A stretch of 64,000 nt of DNA from Micavibrio sp. UBA2638 (GCA_002359735.1 DENS01000003.1:200317-264316), one strand, 5' to 3'. Counted from the stretch's first letter, positions 42,813-52,813 are shown. Translations and numbers: made by a program. The notes: a model not told the origin generated them from the letters alone.

Positions 42813-43667
42813 ATGCGTACGCCCTTTTCAAGATTATGCCTTAACATTGCCTTTGGCGGCATGCTGCTTTTAGGTGGCGCCTCTTTTGCCCACGCGCAAA
42901 ATTCGAATGAGCAAAATCAAAACGTACCGCCGACCTTGCTGGATATTCAAAATAAAGAACGTTCTCCCGACTTCGCAGGATCCGGCAACAAGGGGCTTCC
43001 TTTCGATATTCGTAAGGAAGCCATTCGCGAGGCAGCCTTGTCATTTGGTGCCCGCGCCGGATTGTCGCGCCGTATTTTTCAAATTCGCCAGGAACTGGAA
43101 TTTCGCGCCCGCTACCTTGATAAGGTCTACGATTTTGGCCGGCTTCTAATTCCCGCGCCATCCGGGCTGTTGATTGAACCGCCGATCATCTCAACCGGCG
43201 ATAACGCCATGATTATTGAGGCCAGCGGCCAACAAGCAGCGGTATCGGACCGTATTTACAACATCATTGACAATGCGCGCATTGTTTCTGCGCCGCGGAC
43301 ATGGCGCTTCTATCTATACCGCGATTGGGGCGATATCGAGCCACCACCGGATATTCTTTTGCCAGAAAATGATGAAGAACGTAAAATCTGGAAAGAGCTT
43401 GTCACTGAAGGGTGGGAATACGGCATTCAACAGGCCAATGATATTTTCGAATCCGATCTGGCCCGTCTTATTGCAGATTTCGAAGGCATGGTGCGTTACC
43501 GTCTATTGCTGTCCCAGGGCATGATATCCGCGCCATACGCCTTGCAGGTCGATCGCGGCATCACGGGCGGACCGAATGAAATGCGTATCGGTGACCGCGC
43601 CATTGAAATCACCGGCGTACCTCAATTAATTACAGGATCCGAACAATGGCAACCCGCAAGCCGATAA
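42813..43667 (+). CDS. dotC: T4BSS outer-membrane complex protein DotC
   Basis: A 284-residue exported protein of the DotC family. A signal peptide (LCLNIAFGGMLLLGGASFAHA) is followed by ALSFGARAGLSRRIFQIRQE and the strongly conserved region APRTWRFYLYRDW, LLPENDEERKIWKELVTEGW and MVRYRLLLSQGMISAPY. Legionella DotC is a lipoprotein; here the region after AHAQ has no Cys, so it appears to be simply exported. It ends inside the start of dotB (22-base overlap). SD AGGAAG upstream. Confidence 0.9.
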   Translation: MRTPFSRLCLNIAFGGMLLLGGASFAHAQNSNEQNQNVPPTLLDIQNKERSPDFAGSGNKGLPFDIRKEAIREAALSFGARAGLSRRIFQIRQELEFRARYLDKVYDFGRLLIPAPSGLLIEPPIISTGDNAMIIEASGQQAAVSDRIYNIIDNARIVSAPRTWRFYLYRDWGDIEPPPDILLPENDEERKIWKELVTEGWEYGIQQANDIFESDLARLIADFEGMVRYRLLLSQGMISAPYALQVDRGITGGPNEMRIGDRAIEITGVPQLITGSEQWQPASR

Positions 43668-44803
43668 GCCTTGTTAAGGCTGAGGATTCTCAGGCGCAGA
43701 CCTGGCCTGACGAACCCAATCGCTTTGTAGAAGACTACGTCGACCCACTGATCCTGTGGTGCGTCAAGCAAGGGTCGTCGGATATTTCCATTCAATCCGA
43801 TCGTCCCGTTTACAATGAAATTCATGGTGTATTATACCCGGCAACATTCCGCAAACTTGATGCCGCGGATATGGCTGTGTTCCTGACTAAAATTTACGGG
43901 CCGGAAGCCATGGCGCGTCTTGCATCGGGGCGCGACCTGGATGTGTCGTACGAGATCAGGCCTGACCGCTATTCCCGCATACGTTTCCGCGTTAACATTA
44001 CCGCCATTTTATCCCGGGGCCGTGACGCCGCGCAGATCACCATGCGTGTTTTGCCGAGCGAGCCGCCCACGATGAAAGATTTGAGCATTGAAACGGAAAT
44101 CACCGATAACTGGTCACCGCGTCAGGGCATTGTCATTATTACCGGCCCGACAGGCTCCGGTAAATCAACCTTGTTGGCCGCCGGTAACCGCATGTTACTG
44201 GAACGCCCACGCGGATGCGGCAAGATGCTGACTTATGAAGCACCGATTGAATACACTTATGACACAATCAACAGCCCTCGGTCATTGGTATCGCAAAGTG
44301 AAATTCCACGTCACTTACCCGATTTTGCCTCGGGGGTTCGCAATGCCTTGCGGCGTAAACCTGAAATTATTCTGGTTGGAGAATCCCGCGACAAAGAAAC
44401 GATTAACGCCGCCATTGAGGCCGCGCAAACAGGCCATGCCGTCTATACAACAACCCATACAATGGGCGTTGCCTCAACCGTGCAACGTATGATTTCCGTT
44501 TATGATATGGAAGAACGCGAAGAACGCGCCATTGCCCTGATGGAAAGTTTACGGATGATTGTCACCCAGGCCCTGGTCCCCAGAGAAGGCGGGGGCCGTA
44601 TAGGCGTACGGGAATGGATGAAATTCCCCGATGAGGTACGCGAAAAATTAATGGATATGAGCTTCACGAAATGGCCCAATGAAATCCAGCGCATGCTTAA
44701 TCAATATGGCCGTTCAATGGAACGATCTGCTGAAATCGTCTATGAAGAAGGCAAAATTGATCGCATTCATTATCTTTATCTGGCTTCCAGCACAGGAGCA
44801 TAA
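43646..44803 (+). CDS. dotB: T4BSS cytoplasmic ATPase DotB
   Basis: DotB is a PilT-like hexameric ATPase that docks to the inner-membrane face of the Dot/Icm machine. In these 385 residues, Walker A is GPTGSGKST (residues 167-175), followed by LTYEAPIEYTYD (Asp box region), RKPEIILVGESRDKETINAA (Walker B-like) and GHAVYTTTHTMGVASTVQRM (His box). The N-terminal domain carries DISIQSDRPVYNEIHG. It overlaps dotC by 22 bases, so translation is coupled. Confidence 0.94.
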   Translation: MATRKPISLVKAEDSQAQTWPDEPNRFVEDYVDPLILWCVKQGSSDISIQSDRPVYNEIHGVLYPATFRKLDAADMAVFLTKIYGPEAMARLASGRDLDVSYEIRPDRYSRIRFRVNITAILSRGRDAAQITMRVLPSEPPTMKDLSIETEITDNWSPRQGIVIITGPTGSGKSTLLAAGNRMLLERPRGCGKMLTYEAPIEYTYDTINSPRSLVSQSEIPRHLPDFASGVRNALRRKPEIILVGESRDKETINAAIEAAQTGHAVYTTTHTMGVASTVQRMISVYDMEEREERAIALMESLRMIVTQALVPREGGGRIGVREWMKFPDEVREKLMDMSFTKWPNEIQRMLNQYGRSMERSAEIVYEEGKIDRIHYLYLASSTGA

Positions 44804-44898
44804 GCCCACGCCCGGTCTTTATTTTATATTAAGGCATTATTGATTATAATATTATTTCTGTAACCGAATTTTATAACCACGCTTACAAAGGGGTAAAA

Positions 44899-45198
44899 AT
44901 GGCAAAAGAAGTCCAGAATATGCAGGATCAGCTGAATTGGCACTGGCGCAATAACATGCGTACCGTGCGTTTCTTTGCGCTGGATGCCCGTGCCTCACTG
45001 TGCTTTATGGTGCTTCTGGTTTATGCGCGGACATCGACCATAATTCTTACTTGTATTGTTACCGCCATCTTTTACATGCTGGAGAAAAAAGGACTGACTT
45101 TTCCTTCAGCGCTACGCGCTCTGCGCCTTTGGTTTGTCGGCCCCAACAGACCGGGCTACGCTTCTGTGCAGCGCAAACGCCTCATTGATCGCGGATAA
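44899..45198 (+). CDS. icmT: IcmT/TraK family T4BSS protein
   Basis: A 99-residue small inner-membrane protein. NWHWRNNMRTVRFFALDARA followed by two hydrophobic stretches and LTFPSALRALRLWFVGPNRP is the clear IcmT/TraK pattern. IcmT is required for Dot/Icm function and pore activity in Legionella. It follows dotB and precedes the TcpQ-domain gene, each about 100 bases apart on the same strand. Ribosome-binding site AAAGGGG. Confidence 0.92.
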   Translation: MAKEVQNMQDQLNWHWRNNMRTVRFFALDARASLCFMVLLVYARTSTIILTCIVTAIFYMLEKKGLTFPSALRALRLWFVGPNRPGYASVQRKRLIDRG

Positions 45199-45321
45199 AA
45201 CCGAACCATCAAAGCCAGGCATCCGCCCACCCTAAATTTATGGCTAATATTTCCTTGTAATTTTTGAACAAGGTATTTAATGTACCCCGATTAATGTTCA
45301 TGAATTCAAGGGGATCATAAT

Positions 45322-46962
45322 ATGCTCAACAAGGCCTATTATTCAAAAATTCTATTACTGGCTGCATCAGTCGGCACCATTACCATTGCAGGGCCTGCGC
45401 CAACCCTGGCCGGATTCGAATGGATACCCAGTAAAAAACAGGCCCCCGCGCGCAGTGAGTCCCCTATGCAAGTGCAGCAGGCCCCCATTCCGACAGTCGC
45501 AGATGAACAGCTGTCTCCGCCTACCCCTGCGCACCCCAATGAAATTATTCAAGTGGCCCCGCAGAAGCCGGCCGAACAGGCCCCCGCTGCTCTGGTAGAT
45601 GATCAAACCATCATGACACCATCCCCGTTTGATCCGGCGCCAAAAGCGCAAGCGCAGCCACAGCAACAAGCGCAGCCGATGCCGATTCCAGACACCAATT
45701 ATATTCAAACAAAGTCTGCAAAATCTGCCCCGGCCACATCTGATGCGCCAAAGCAGACCATCCAAAGAATTGATTTCACCAACAAGACAGCCGCAGACGA
45801 GAATAAAAAAATAGAAAGTCTTGAAATTAAAAACCTTAAGGCTTCAGAAGAAGTTATTGACCCTGTAATGGCACAAAAAGGTGAGGAAAATACCGCCGAC
45901 AAAATTGAAAATGCGCCAGCAAAAGTGGCGCAGGATTCAGAACAAGTGGAGACCACAAAGTCGGATCACATGGCCGCGCCAGTAGCCCCGGCGGCGGACA
46001 CTAACCGTCCGTTATCGCTCTCTGCCTACCCGGATACCCCGGAAAAACCGAAATTAACCAAAAACGATTCCGCCACACAAACCCCCGACGCCTTTAGTCA
46101 AGCCATTGGCTTTGGTAAAGATGTGCCCTTGGCGCTGGCCGTACAACAAATCGTTCCATCTGAATATGCTTATTCTTTTGCCAAAAGCGTAAATCCCGGC
46201 GCCCGCGTTTCCTGGACTGGCGGTGAAGAATGGAATACGGTTTTGTTAAAGGCTTTGGAATCGATCGGCCTTAGCATTCGCATTACAGATAAAACCGTCA
46301 TGATTATCCAAAAAGAGAGAGAGGCCGTTTCAACATCGGCCCCGATTCAGGATAATGCGGAAACTTTGGACATGAATATCCAAAGCATTGAACCAGCCGC
46401 CGGTGTAGAGCAGCCTGCCCCGACATCACAAGAGAAATTTGACAGTCTGAAGCCCGTCAGCCTGAGCCCTCAAGGCGCATCAGAACCAAAAACCGGCAAG
46501 CGCATCGTGATCCGTGACCCGGGTGAAACAGCATCTGAGCAGCCCGGCACCAGTAAATCTGCGCTGATGCAGCCCATCACAGACAAAACGGCCACTGAAA
46601 GCCTGAGTTTATCAAATTTTAATGTCAAACCTTTGGCCAATGAACAGGCCGAAGCTGTCACAAAAACCATGTGGGAAGCGCAAAAAGGCGATAGTTTAAA
46701 AAAAGTAATCCATCAATGGGCCAAAACCGCTAATGTTGATATAGTTTGGGAAGCCTCGCATGATTTCACCTTGAGTGAAAATTTCAGCTCCTCAGAATCA
46801 CTGGATGTGGCCTTGCAGAATTTAATACAGAGCGCTATTTCACATGACAATGCCCCATCTTTCCGTGTTCTGAACACCAACAAACAATCGGGGCAAATGG
46901 CATTGATCATTATTCAAGATCCACAACCAATGACAGAGCAACGGGCAGGCGCGGCAGGCTAA
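45322..46962 (+). CDS. Exported protein with two TcpQ-like domains, T4BSS-associated
   Basis: A 546-residue exported protein: signal peptide (ILLLAASVGTITIAGPAPTLA), then a long Pro/Gln/Ala/Lys linker (about 35-255). A TcpQ/PilL-type domain at about 262-330 shows GKDVPLALAVQQIVP and VSWTGGEEWNTVLLKALESI. After another linker comes a second, diverged copy at about 449-535 (WEAQKGDSLKKVIHQWAKTA). TcpQ domains occur in outer-membrane assembly partners of type IV pili and I-type conjugation systems. It probably supports the DotC/D/H complex or binds peptidoglycan/secretin-like rings. Convergent with flgL. Confidence 0.78.
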   Translation: MLNKAYYSKILLLAASVGTITIAGPAPTLAGFEWIPSKKQAPARSESPMQVQQAPIPTVADEQLSPPTPAHPNEIIQVAPQKPAEQAPAALVDDQTIMTPSPFDPAPKAQAQPQQQAQPMPIPDTNYIQTKSAKSAPATSDAPKQTIQRIDFTNKTAADENKKIESLEIKNLKASEEVIDPVMAQKGEENTADKIENAPAKVAQDSEQVETTKSDHMAAPVAPAADTNRPLSLSAYPDTPEKPKLTKNDSATQTPDAFSQAIGFGKDVPLALAVQQIVPSEYAYSFAKSVNPGARVSWTGGEEWNTVLLKALESIGLSIRITDKTVMIIQKEREAVSTSAPIQDNAETLDMNIQSIEPAAGVEQPAPTSQEKFDSLKPVSLSPQGASEPKTGKRIVIRDPGETASEQPGTSKSALMQPITDKTATESLSLSNFNVKPLANEQAEAVTKTMWEAQKGDSLKKVIHQWAKTANVDIVWEASHDFTLSENFSSSESLDVALQNLIQSAISHDNAPSFRVLNTNKQSGQMALIIIQDPQPMTEQRAGAAG

Positions 46963-46993
46963 CACCTGTTACGATTAGCCGGCCTGTATGAAC

Positions 46994-47022
46994 CGGGGAC
47001 CATTTCACCGCCGCGGCCCCCG
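46994..47022. terminator. Possible shared terminator between TcpQ-domain gene and flgL
   Basis: CGGGGACC (46994-47001) and GGCCCCCG (47015-47022) pair over eight positions (one A.C mismatch on plus, G-U on minus) with a 13-base loop. A loose T-rich stretch (TATAGTTTTC) follows on the plus strand. Confidence 0.35.
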
Positions 47023-47031
47023 TATAGTTTT

Positions 47032-48243
47032 CTAGATAAAGTTAACCAAACTCATTTCCGTCATCATCGCCGTAATGCGATACGATGCATCCAGTGAGGT
47101 CTGAACAGACGTCAACTTCACGGCGACCTCATTTATATCAACATCTTCAACGTCGGATATAATACTTTTTGCGATCTCCTGCTGTTGCCGGTTGGTGTTG
47201 GCGGCATCATCCAGACGGACGCGCGCCAGCTCCAGATTTTGTATCTCTTTATCAATATTTTTTAGCGCCCCAGTGATCATGGATTCCACGGCGTTAAAAA
47301 CCTCGAAAAACGCATTTCTTTGTTCATCCAGTGTGGCGCCAGGCGCCCCTTCTTCGATCGGGGCATCCCCGAAGGTATAAGGCTCGGCATAGACATCGGC
47401 AATCGGCGGCAAATTTTCACTTTTTAAAAATGAGACCGCCACCAATACGTCGCGAAAACCCTGATTATTGGCCAGTGACGTGTAATCAACTTCTGAATTG
47501 GCATCAATGCGGGCATAAACATTGCCTGCGCCGCCGGATGTCATGGTCGGATTATACCCGACAATCGTATCGGTAAAGGCATCCGGGTTGGTAATGGTTG
47601 CGACGCGCTCACGCATATCCGCAATGAAATCGGCCGTTGTGATATTACTCGGGCTAGCCTCATTTTTCCAATTTGCAATAGATGTTTCCATCGTTGCCGT
47701 TAACGTGGCCGTGCTGACCAAGGGCTTGTTCAAGGTATCGGATCCGGAAAATAAATAACGGTCTTCTTCCTGCCGGTTAATCAGGTCAATCAAGAATCCT
47801 TCAATGTTATTGGCATAATTTGCCATGGTTTGGAAATCAATATCCATCTCACCGCTGCTATACCCGATTGGGGTCGTTTCGGTTACGGTTGGGGTTAAGG
47901 GGTCATCCTGGCGGATAAAATCACCCTCTTGGTGTGCGGATTCTTCGGAAAAATTGAGCAGGAAATCCCGCAACTTTTCGGTCTGCACCCGAAATTCCCT
48001 AAGCGCCGTCAAAGATTGTTCAATCCGGTTATCGGCCAGGTCAATATTGGTTTTGTAAACCTCCAGCGACTGAAAGCTGGCCCGGGCCCGCTTGGACGTG
48101 AGTAACTCACTCCCCAGACCCGAAAATTTATCCGTTTTCTTTCCGCTGCTAAGTTGATAGCTCAATAAATCAAAATTCCCTTGCTGGGATTTCAATCTTT
48201 CAATTTGATCGAGAGCCTGCCCTAAAGTTGATATACCTGTCAT
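47032..48243 (-). CDS. flgL: Flagellar hook-associated protein 3 (FlgL)
   Basis: A 403-residue hook-filament junction protein. The N-terminus (STLGQALDQIERLKSQQGN, LSSGKKTDKFSGLG) and C-terminus (LTSVQTSLDASYRITAMMTE-like ending SLVNFI) form the paired coiled-coil regions typical of the flagellin superfamily, and RYLFSGSDTLNKPLV is the FlgL signature. It is exported by the flagellar type III system without a signal peptide. It lies 27 bases downstream of flgK; both point against the T4BSS genes around them. Confidence 0.9.
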   Translation of the reverse strand: MTGISTLGQALDQIERLKSQQGNFDLLSYQLSSGKKTDKFSGLGSELLTSKRARASFQSLEVYKTNIDLADNRIEQSLTALREFRVQTEKLRDFLLNFSEESAHQEGDFIRQDDPLTPTVTETTPIGYSSGEMDIDFQTMANYANNIEGFLIDLINRQEEDRYLFSGSDTLNKPLVSTATLTATMETSIANWKNEASPSNITTADFIADMRERVATITNPDAFTDTIVGYNPTMTSGGAGNVYARIDANSEVDYTSLANNQGFRDVLVAVSFLKSENLPPIADVYAEPYTFGDAPIEEGAPGATLDEQRNAFFEVFNAVESMITGALKNIDKEIQNLELARVRLDDAANTNRQQQEIAKSIISDVEDVDINEVAVKLTSVQTSLDASYRITAMMTEMSLVNFI

Positions 48244-48270
48244 TTTTATGCTCCTGCAAAATAATTATTT

Positions 48271-50727
48271 TTAAAACGCATTTAAAAGCTCCTGAAACAT
48301 CTCATCCACCGCGTTCACCACCCGCGCCGATGCCGAAAACGCCGTTTGATAAATCATCAGATTCGATAATTCCTCATCCAGATTAACGCCGCTTTCATTC
48401 ATAAATTGTGTCTGCAAAATATCACGCAGCGATTCTTCATCGGCCTTGGCGTTATTAATCGAGGTAATAGTCGAGGCGTGCTGGTTTACCATTTTCTGCG
48501 AGAAATCAATCAATCTATTGGATCCGATAATATCGGTAGAAATATCGGCATTCGGCCCCAGAAAATTAGTTCGAAAAGCCGTTGTATTGGTATTGGACGC
48601 GCTGATCTGGGAACCGTAATTCACATTTTGAATGGCCGATGAATTACTAACAACACCGCCGCTAATGGTGTATGTTCCAAACAAGGCCGAGGCAATATTT
48701 ACGCCATCATCAATCGAGGCCCGTGTACCGGGCGCCACCGTATCGGCATAATTTGCCCCGCTGGTTGTGAACGGGCCGCCAATAATTTCAATATCACCGC
48801 CAAAGCTCTGATTAATAAAACTGTCGTCATCGCCGGCGCGCATGCGCAAATTACCGTCGGCGTCGATATTGGCCGCCAAATTCGGAATGGCCTGTAATTG
48901 ATTCAGCAAATCTGTCACCGTATCACCCGGCTGGATTGTGACGCGCACCGCATCCGCATTCCCAACTTTCACATCAAAATACGGGTCATTCGCAGCCGTT
49001 GTCGTGCCTTCCTGAAAACCAAGATAATCCAGCCCGGTTTGCCCCATACCATTGGGCCCGGACGCATCAATGGTAATATCGGCATTCGCGGCAAGCGCAA
49101 TCTGGCCGCTGGCCGTCACACTGGCCTGTGGCGCAAGCCTGGCATCAGGCGCGGCCAAGGCGATTTGCGCATTAATATAATCCCGTATTTCCTGCGCGGC
49201 TGGCTGACCGGTAGAGGCGGCATCAACCGCGCTTAAATCCACCGTAATCGTGACCGGTGCGGCCGCGGGAACCAGGGCGGGCTGATCAAATGTAATCGTA
49301 AACTGATCGTTCGGGTCATTTAAGTCACCCCCAGCAGAGGCTACCAAAACATCAATAGAGCTGTTACCACCGGGGCCATCGGGGTCATCAATCACATTGG
49401 CGCCGGTAGAACGGCCAGCAACAACGCTATTGCTGGTATATAATCCAAGCCAGCTTTGTAAATCATTACCCCCGGTATTTAACAAATCAACCTGGGTGGC
49501 ATTTGTGGAATCAGTATTATAGGCTTCCTGATAATTCACGCCCCCGAATGTATATTCAATGACGCGGCGAATCACCTCATTAGAACCGCTATCAACCGTG
49601 GCGCCATATGTTCCGCGCTGAATTAGACTATTATCGGCCACAATGGCTTCATTCACCTGAATACCCAATGAGAACCCGACATATTCAACCGCAACAGGCG
49701 GAGGCCCCACATCAGGCGGGGTATCAGCCGGAATATTACCGGCTTCATCGGTAAACAGCTTTAGGCCCTGCGCCTCAAAACGCAAGGCCATTTTATGGGC
49801 CAATTCATCAATCTGGGCCATCTGCATCGGGAAATCGGTATCACGGAGCTCTAGCAAACCGCCAAGTTTTCCGCCCAGATTTGTTTCTGTTACATTAATC
49901 GCCTGATTGGACGTGGTCGGATCCCCGGAAAATTGTTTGTCCACCACATAAATACCGGCCGCCGAATCAGGATAATAAGATTGCGGCCCCAGCGGCGTCG
50001 GGTCGAATATCACTTTCTTGGCCTGTGTATTGGCCAGTTCAACGCCTTGTGATGTTTGCACAACCAAAACACCATCACCCCGTTTAAAAAAGCTGATATC
50101 CATCAAACCGGCCAGCTCCTTTATGGCAACATCACGTTGATCCTCGGCCGCGGCGGTTGAACGGTTTATATTTTTATTGTCCTGAATCGTGTCATTCAGG
50201 TCGGCAATTTGTACCAGCAACTGATTAACACGATCAACCGAGACTTTCATTTCATCTTGCGCATCATTGCGGGAAGTCATGATCAATTCACCCAACTGAT
50301 TGATCTTATTGGCTGTTTTTTGCGCTTCTTGCACGGTTTGGGACAGCAAAAATGCATCTTCGGGCAAATCGGATAAAGATGAAAAACTGTCACGCAAGCG
50401 GGAAATTTCTGCCGCTACGGATAATTCATCCTCTGGCGCGCCATGAAATTGTTCAATCCGGCCCAAATATTCGGATTTCACATCAAGAGCGCCAACAGCG
50501 CTCACTTGCGTCCATAAATCACGCTCCAGATTCAAATCAACATTACGGACAATCGTTGTGCCCAATACACCAACAGTCACGCCATTGATGGATTGCGATT
50601 CTTGCGACATGGTTTTGCGTGTAAAGCCTGTCGTATTCACATTCGAGACATTATTCGAAATCACAGAAATCTGCTGCTGCGATACGCGCAGACCTGAAAG
50701 AGCGGAATCGAGGCTGGAAAGTCCCAT
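48271..50727 (-). CDS. flgK: Flagellar hook-associated protein 1 (FlgK)
   Basis: An 818-residue hook-filament junction protein. The N-terminus (LDSALSGLRVSQQQISVISN, VSNVNTTGFTRKT) and the C-terminal half-motif (EELSNLMIYQTAFSASARVV, VDEMFQELLNAF) are diagnostic for the flagellar rod/hook family. It is longer than the usual 550 residues because of a Thr/Ala/Asp-rich variable region (about 330-680) with repeated phrases such as DLNDPNDQFTITFDQPALVP. Transcribed with flgL. Confidence 0.93.
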   Translation of the reverse strand: MGLSSLDSALSGLRVSQQQISVISNNVSNVNTTGFTRKTMSQESQSINGVTVGVLGTTIVRNVDLNLERDLWTQVSAVGALDVKSEYLGRIEQFHGAPEDELSVAAEISRLRDSFSSLSDLPEDAFLLSQTVQEAQKTANKINQLGELIMTSRNDAQDEMKVSVDRVNQLLVQIADLNDTIQDNKNINRSTAAAEDQRDVAIKELAGLMDISFFKRGDGVLVVQTSQGVELANTQAKKVIFDPTPLGPQSYYPDSAAGIYVVDKQFSGDPTTSNQAINVTETNLGGKLGGLLELRDTDFPMQMAQIDELAHKMALRFEAQGLKLFTDEAGNIPADTPPDVGPPPVAVEYVGFSLGIQVNEAIVADNSLIQRGTYGATVDSGSNEVIRRVIEYTFGGVNYQEAYNTDSTNATQVDLLNTGGNDLQSWLGLYTSNSVVAGRSTGANVIDDPDGPGGNSSIDVLVASAGGDLNDPNDQFTITFDQPALVPAAAPVTITVDLSAVDAASTGQPAAQEIRDYINAQIALAAPDARLAPQASVTASGQIALAANADITIDASGPNGMGQTGLDYLGFQEGTTTAANDPYFDVKVGNADAVRVTIQPGDTVTDLLNQLQAIPNLAANIDADGNLRMRAGDDDSFINQSFGGDIEIIGGPFTTSGANYADTVAPGTRASIDDGVNIASALFGTYTISGGVVSNSSAIQNVNYGSQISASNTNTTAFRTNFLGPNADISTDIIGSNRLIDFSQKMVNQHASTITSINNAKADEESLRDILQTQFMNESGVNLDEELSNLMIYQTAFSASARVVNAVDEMFQELLNAF

Positions 50728-50896
50728 AATTTATCCTGTGCTTGTTATTATTCGTTTCAACGGCTTTAATAGCCTTCGAAATCATCTATGCAAACACAAT
50801 GCCAATTGGCACTTTAGGCCCCTTATAGGATAGGCAGTGATATAAAAATCAAAAAAATAAACCGGGAAAACGGGTGTCCGGCAATAATGGCCCTTG

Positions 50897-52813
50897 TTAA
50901 GGGGCGCCGGTCGGGTTCAATGGTTTTGGCGCATTTGACAGGGATAAGATGCGCACATTAACCTCAGCAACATGTTTGGCCAGCGCCTCTTCCACCAGCA
51001 TGGAGGTTAACATTTCCTGACGTAACAAACTTTCAAACCGGTCACGGCCATGCATCAGTTTAAAAGATTCCAATGTTGCATTGATACGATCAACATTGGC
51101 CGGTTTATCATAGAGGGCCGTATAAAAGTTGGGGTTTTGGTATAATTTCTTTGTTAAGAAATCCATCTGCGCATAATAGCTGGGGTTATCGCCCAGCATT
51201 TCATCAATTTCGGCATTGGTAAGATTAAAATCATTTTGCAACAGGGCCTTCATATAAGCCTGTCCGGTTAATGATGCGGGCGCACTGGCATCGGGAATGG
51301 TATCGTCACTTCGGCTTTTCATACCAACAATCGTCGCAAAACTATTATGCGCAACATTGTATTTACTGGTAAGGCTTCGTGTACTGAAAAACAATCGATA
51401 ACTTTTTTCAAAGGCATCGTTATATTTATCAGCGGCAGGAAGGTTTTCCACCTTCGGCCAATACAGGTTCTTGGCCAAAGCAATGATATCCTCTTCTTTT
51501 TCTGTAAATTGATCATCCAGATAATCTACATCCAGCGTTAATGGCCGGTAAAACGTACTGAAATAATCAATATCTTTATTATATCGGTTGCGTTGCGCCG
51601 GCGTTCCCGACGGGCTGGGGTTGGTGGTTGTATCATTTGATACACCGCGACACATCTCCCATAGTGATCCGTTATTATCATTTGGATCACAATATACCGA
51701 CTTAAATCGCGCCAATCTGGACACGGTTTCGGTCCCGTACCCTTCGGAGGAGCTCATATTTTCCTGATAGTTATAATAATCAATCAATACTTTATCCAGC
51801 GCCTGTTTATTGTATTCGCCGCGCTCTTCTGTTTCAGAAATACTCCGCACATAAGATCCAAAGCGGCACATTTGCTCGCTGGGCTGATAATCCTTGTTGG
51901 CTTCTGCCCTTAGGCGCTCAATATCCCTTTGTGCTTCCATCTGCTCTTTTGCATCTAAAAAACTGCCGATTATTTCCATTTGCTGCATCATGACAGCCGA
52001 AAGCTGACTTGTCATCGCCAACATAGGCTGAACCAGATTGAAAATAATAGTGCCGGGGCCGGTGCCTTCGACATGGCTTTGCATACGCGCCTGGTCACAG
52101 GTGCTCACATAGAACACAGAATCCCCATCCGTGGAACTGGTTGGCCTGCTACAGTTATAAAAATGAATAACCGGGTCATAAATATCGACCATAAAACTTG
52201 TGGGGCCACCCCCCAACCCGATCACCACTTCCAACATCGACGGATTCTGCATTCCATCCAATGTAAAGCCCTGAAAGGCCAATTTAACTGTTTCTCCGCC
52301 CTGATCTTTTGAACGTGATGCAAAAATGGTATCGGAAAACAACCCGGCCCAATCGGTCTTTACCGTTTCATTGCGGCCTTTATCCTGAATAAAAACATCA
52401 CTGAAGGTCTCAAAACCTTTTCCCTGGATATTAAAACGGCCCGTGTTTTCATTTTTGGTGATATGGAGACTGGCTCTGTTATTCTCCGGCCCAAAAAACA
52501 AATCATACGATTCATAATAATCACGCATTTCCGGTAGCAAGGCCGTCCCATCCGCACCGATATCGACTGTGCCGGTCATGTATTTCTTTAAGTTCTGATC
52601 CGGGTAATGATCTCTAAAGGCTTCGCTATACGCAATTTTATACTGAATGGCGCTGCCTGGCGTTAGCCCCTTGACGCTGGTCAGATAGAATGGGCGCCCC
52701 TCTTCCTGCCCGGGCGCATCATCCAGTAATCGGGAACCAGCATAGCCCCCGATACCGATTACAATCGTTAGCGCAATGAAAGCCAATACTATTTTCAGCC
52801 TGAAGAAATTCAC
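50897..52813 (-). CDS. Cassette paralogue 1: long exported protein of the unknown four-gene family
   Basis: Its 638 residues begin with a signal-anchor (IVLAFIALTIVIGIGGYAG). Residues about 40-255 form a beta-rich domain found only in this copy (YLTSVKGLTPGSAIQYKI, Cys221, Cys239). From about 260 it matches its three neighbours: LSAVMMQQMEIIGSFLDAK, ANKDYQPSEQMCRFGS (Cys316), YCDPNDNN, NKDIDY, ALAKNLY, NPSYYAQMDFLTKK, YDKPANVDR and a final helical RQEMLTSMLVE. No family recognised, no enzyme motif seen. It is the last and most diverged cassette gene, 62 bases after paralogue 2. Probably periplasmic or surface, anchored at the inner membrane. Confidence 0.7.
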   Translation of the reverse strand: MNFFRLKIVLAFIALTIVIGIGGYAGSRLLDDAPGQEEGRPFYLTSVKGLTPGSAIQYKIAYSEAFRDHYPDQNLKKYMTGTVDIGADGTALLPEMRDYYESYDLFFGPENNRASLHITKNENTGRFNIQGKGFETFSDVFIQDKGRNETVKTDWAGLFSDTIFASRSKDQGGETVKLAFQGFTLDGMQNPSMLEVVIGLGGGPTSFMVDIYDPVIHFYNCSRPTSSTDGDSVFYVSTCDQARMQSHVEGTGPGTIIFNLVQPMLAMTSQLSAVMMQQMEIIGSFLDAKEQMEAQRDIERLRAEANKDYQPSEQMCRFGSYVRSISETEERGEYNKQALDKVLIDYYNYQENMSSSEGYGTETVSRLARFKSVYCDPNDNNGSLWEMCRGVSNDTTTNPSPSGTPAQRNRYNKDIDYFSTFYRPLTLDVDYLDDQFTEKEEDIIALAKNLYWPKVENLPAADKYNDAFEKSYRLFFSTRSLTSKYNVAHNSFATIVGMKSRSDDTIPDASAPASLTGQAYMKALLQNDFNLTNAEIDEMLGDNPSYYAQMDFLTKKLYQNPNFYTALYDKPANVDRINATLESFKLMHGRDRFESLLRQEMLTSMLVEEALAKHVAEVNVRILSLSNAPKPLNPTGAP

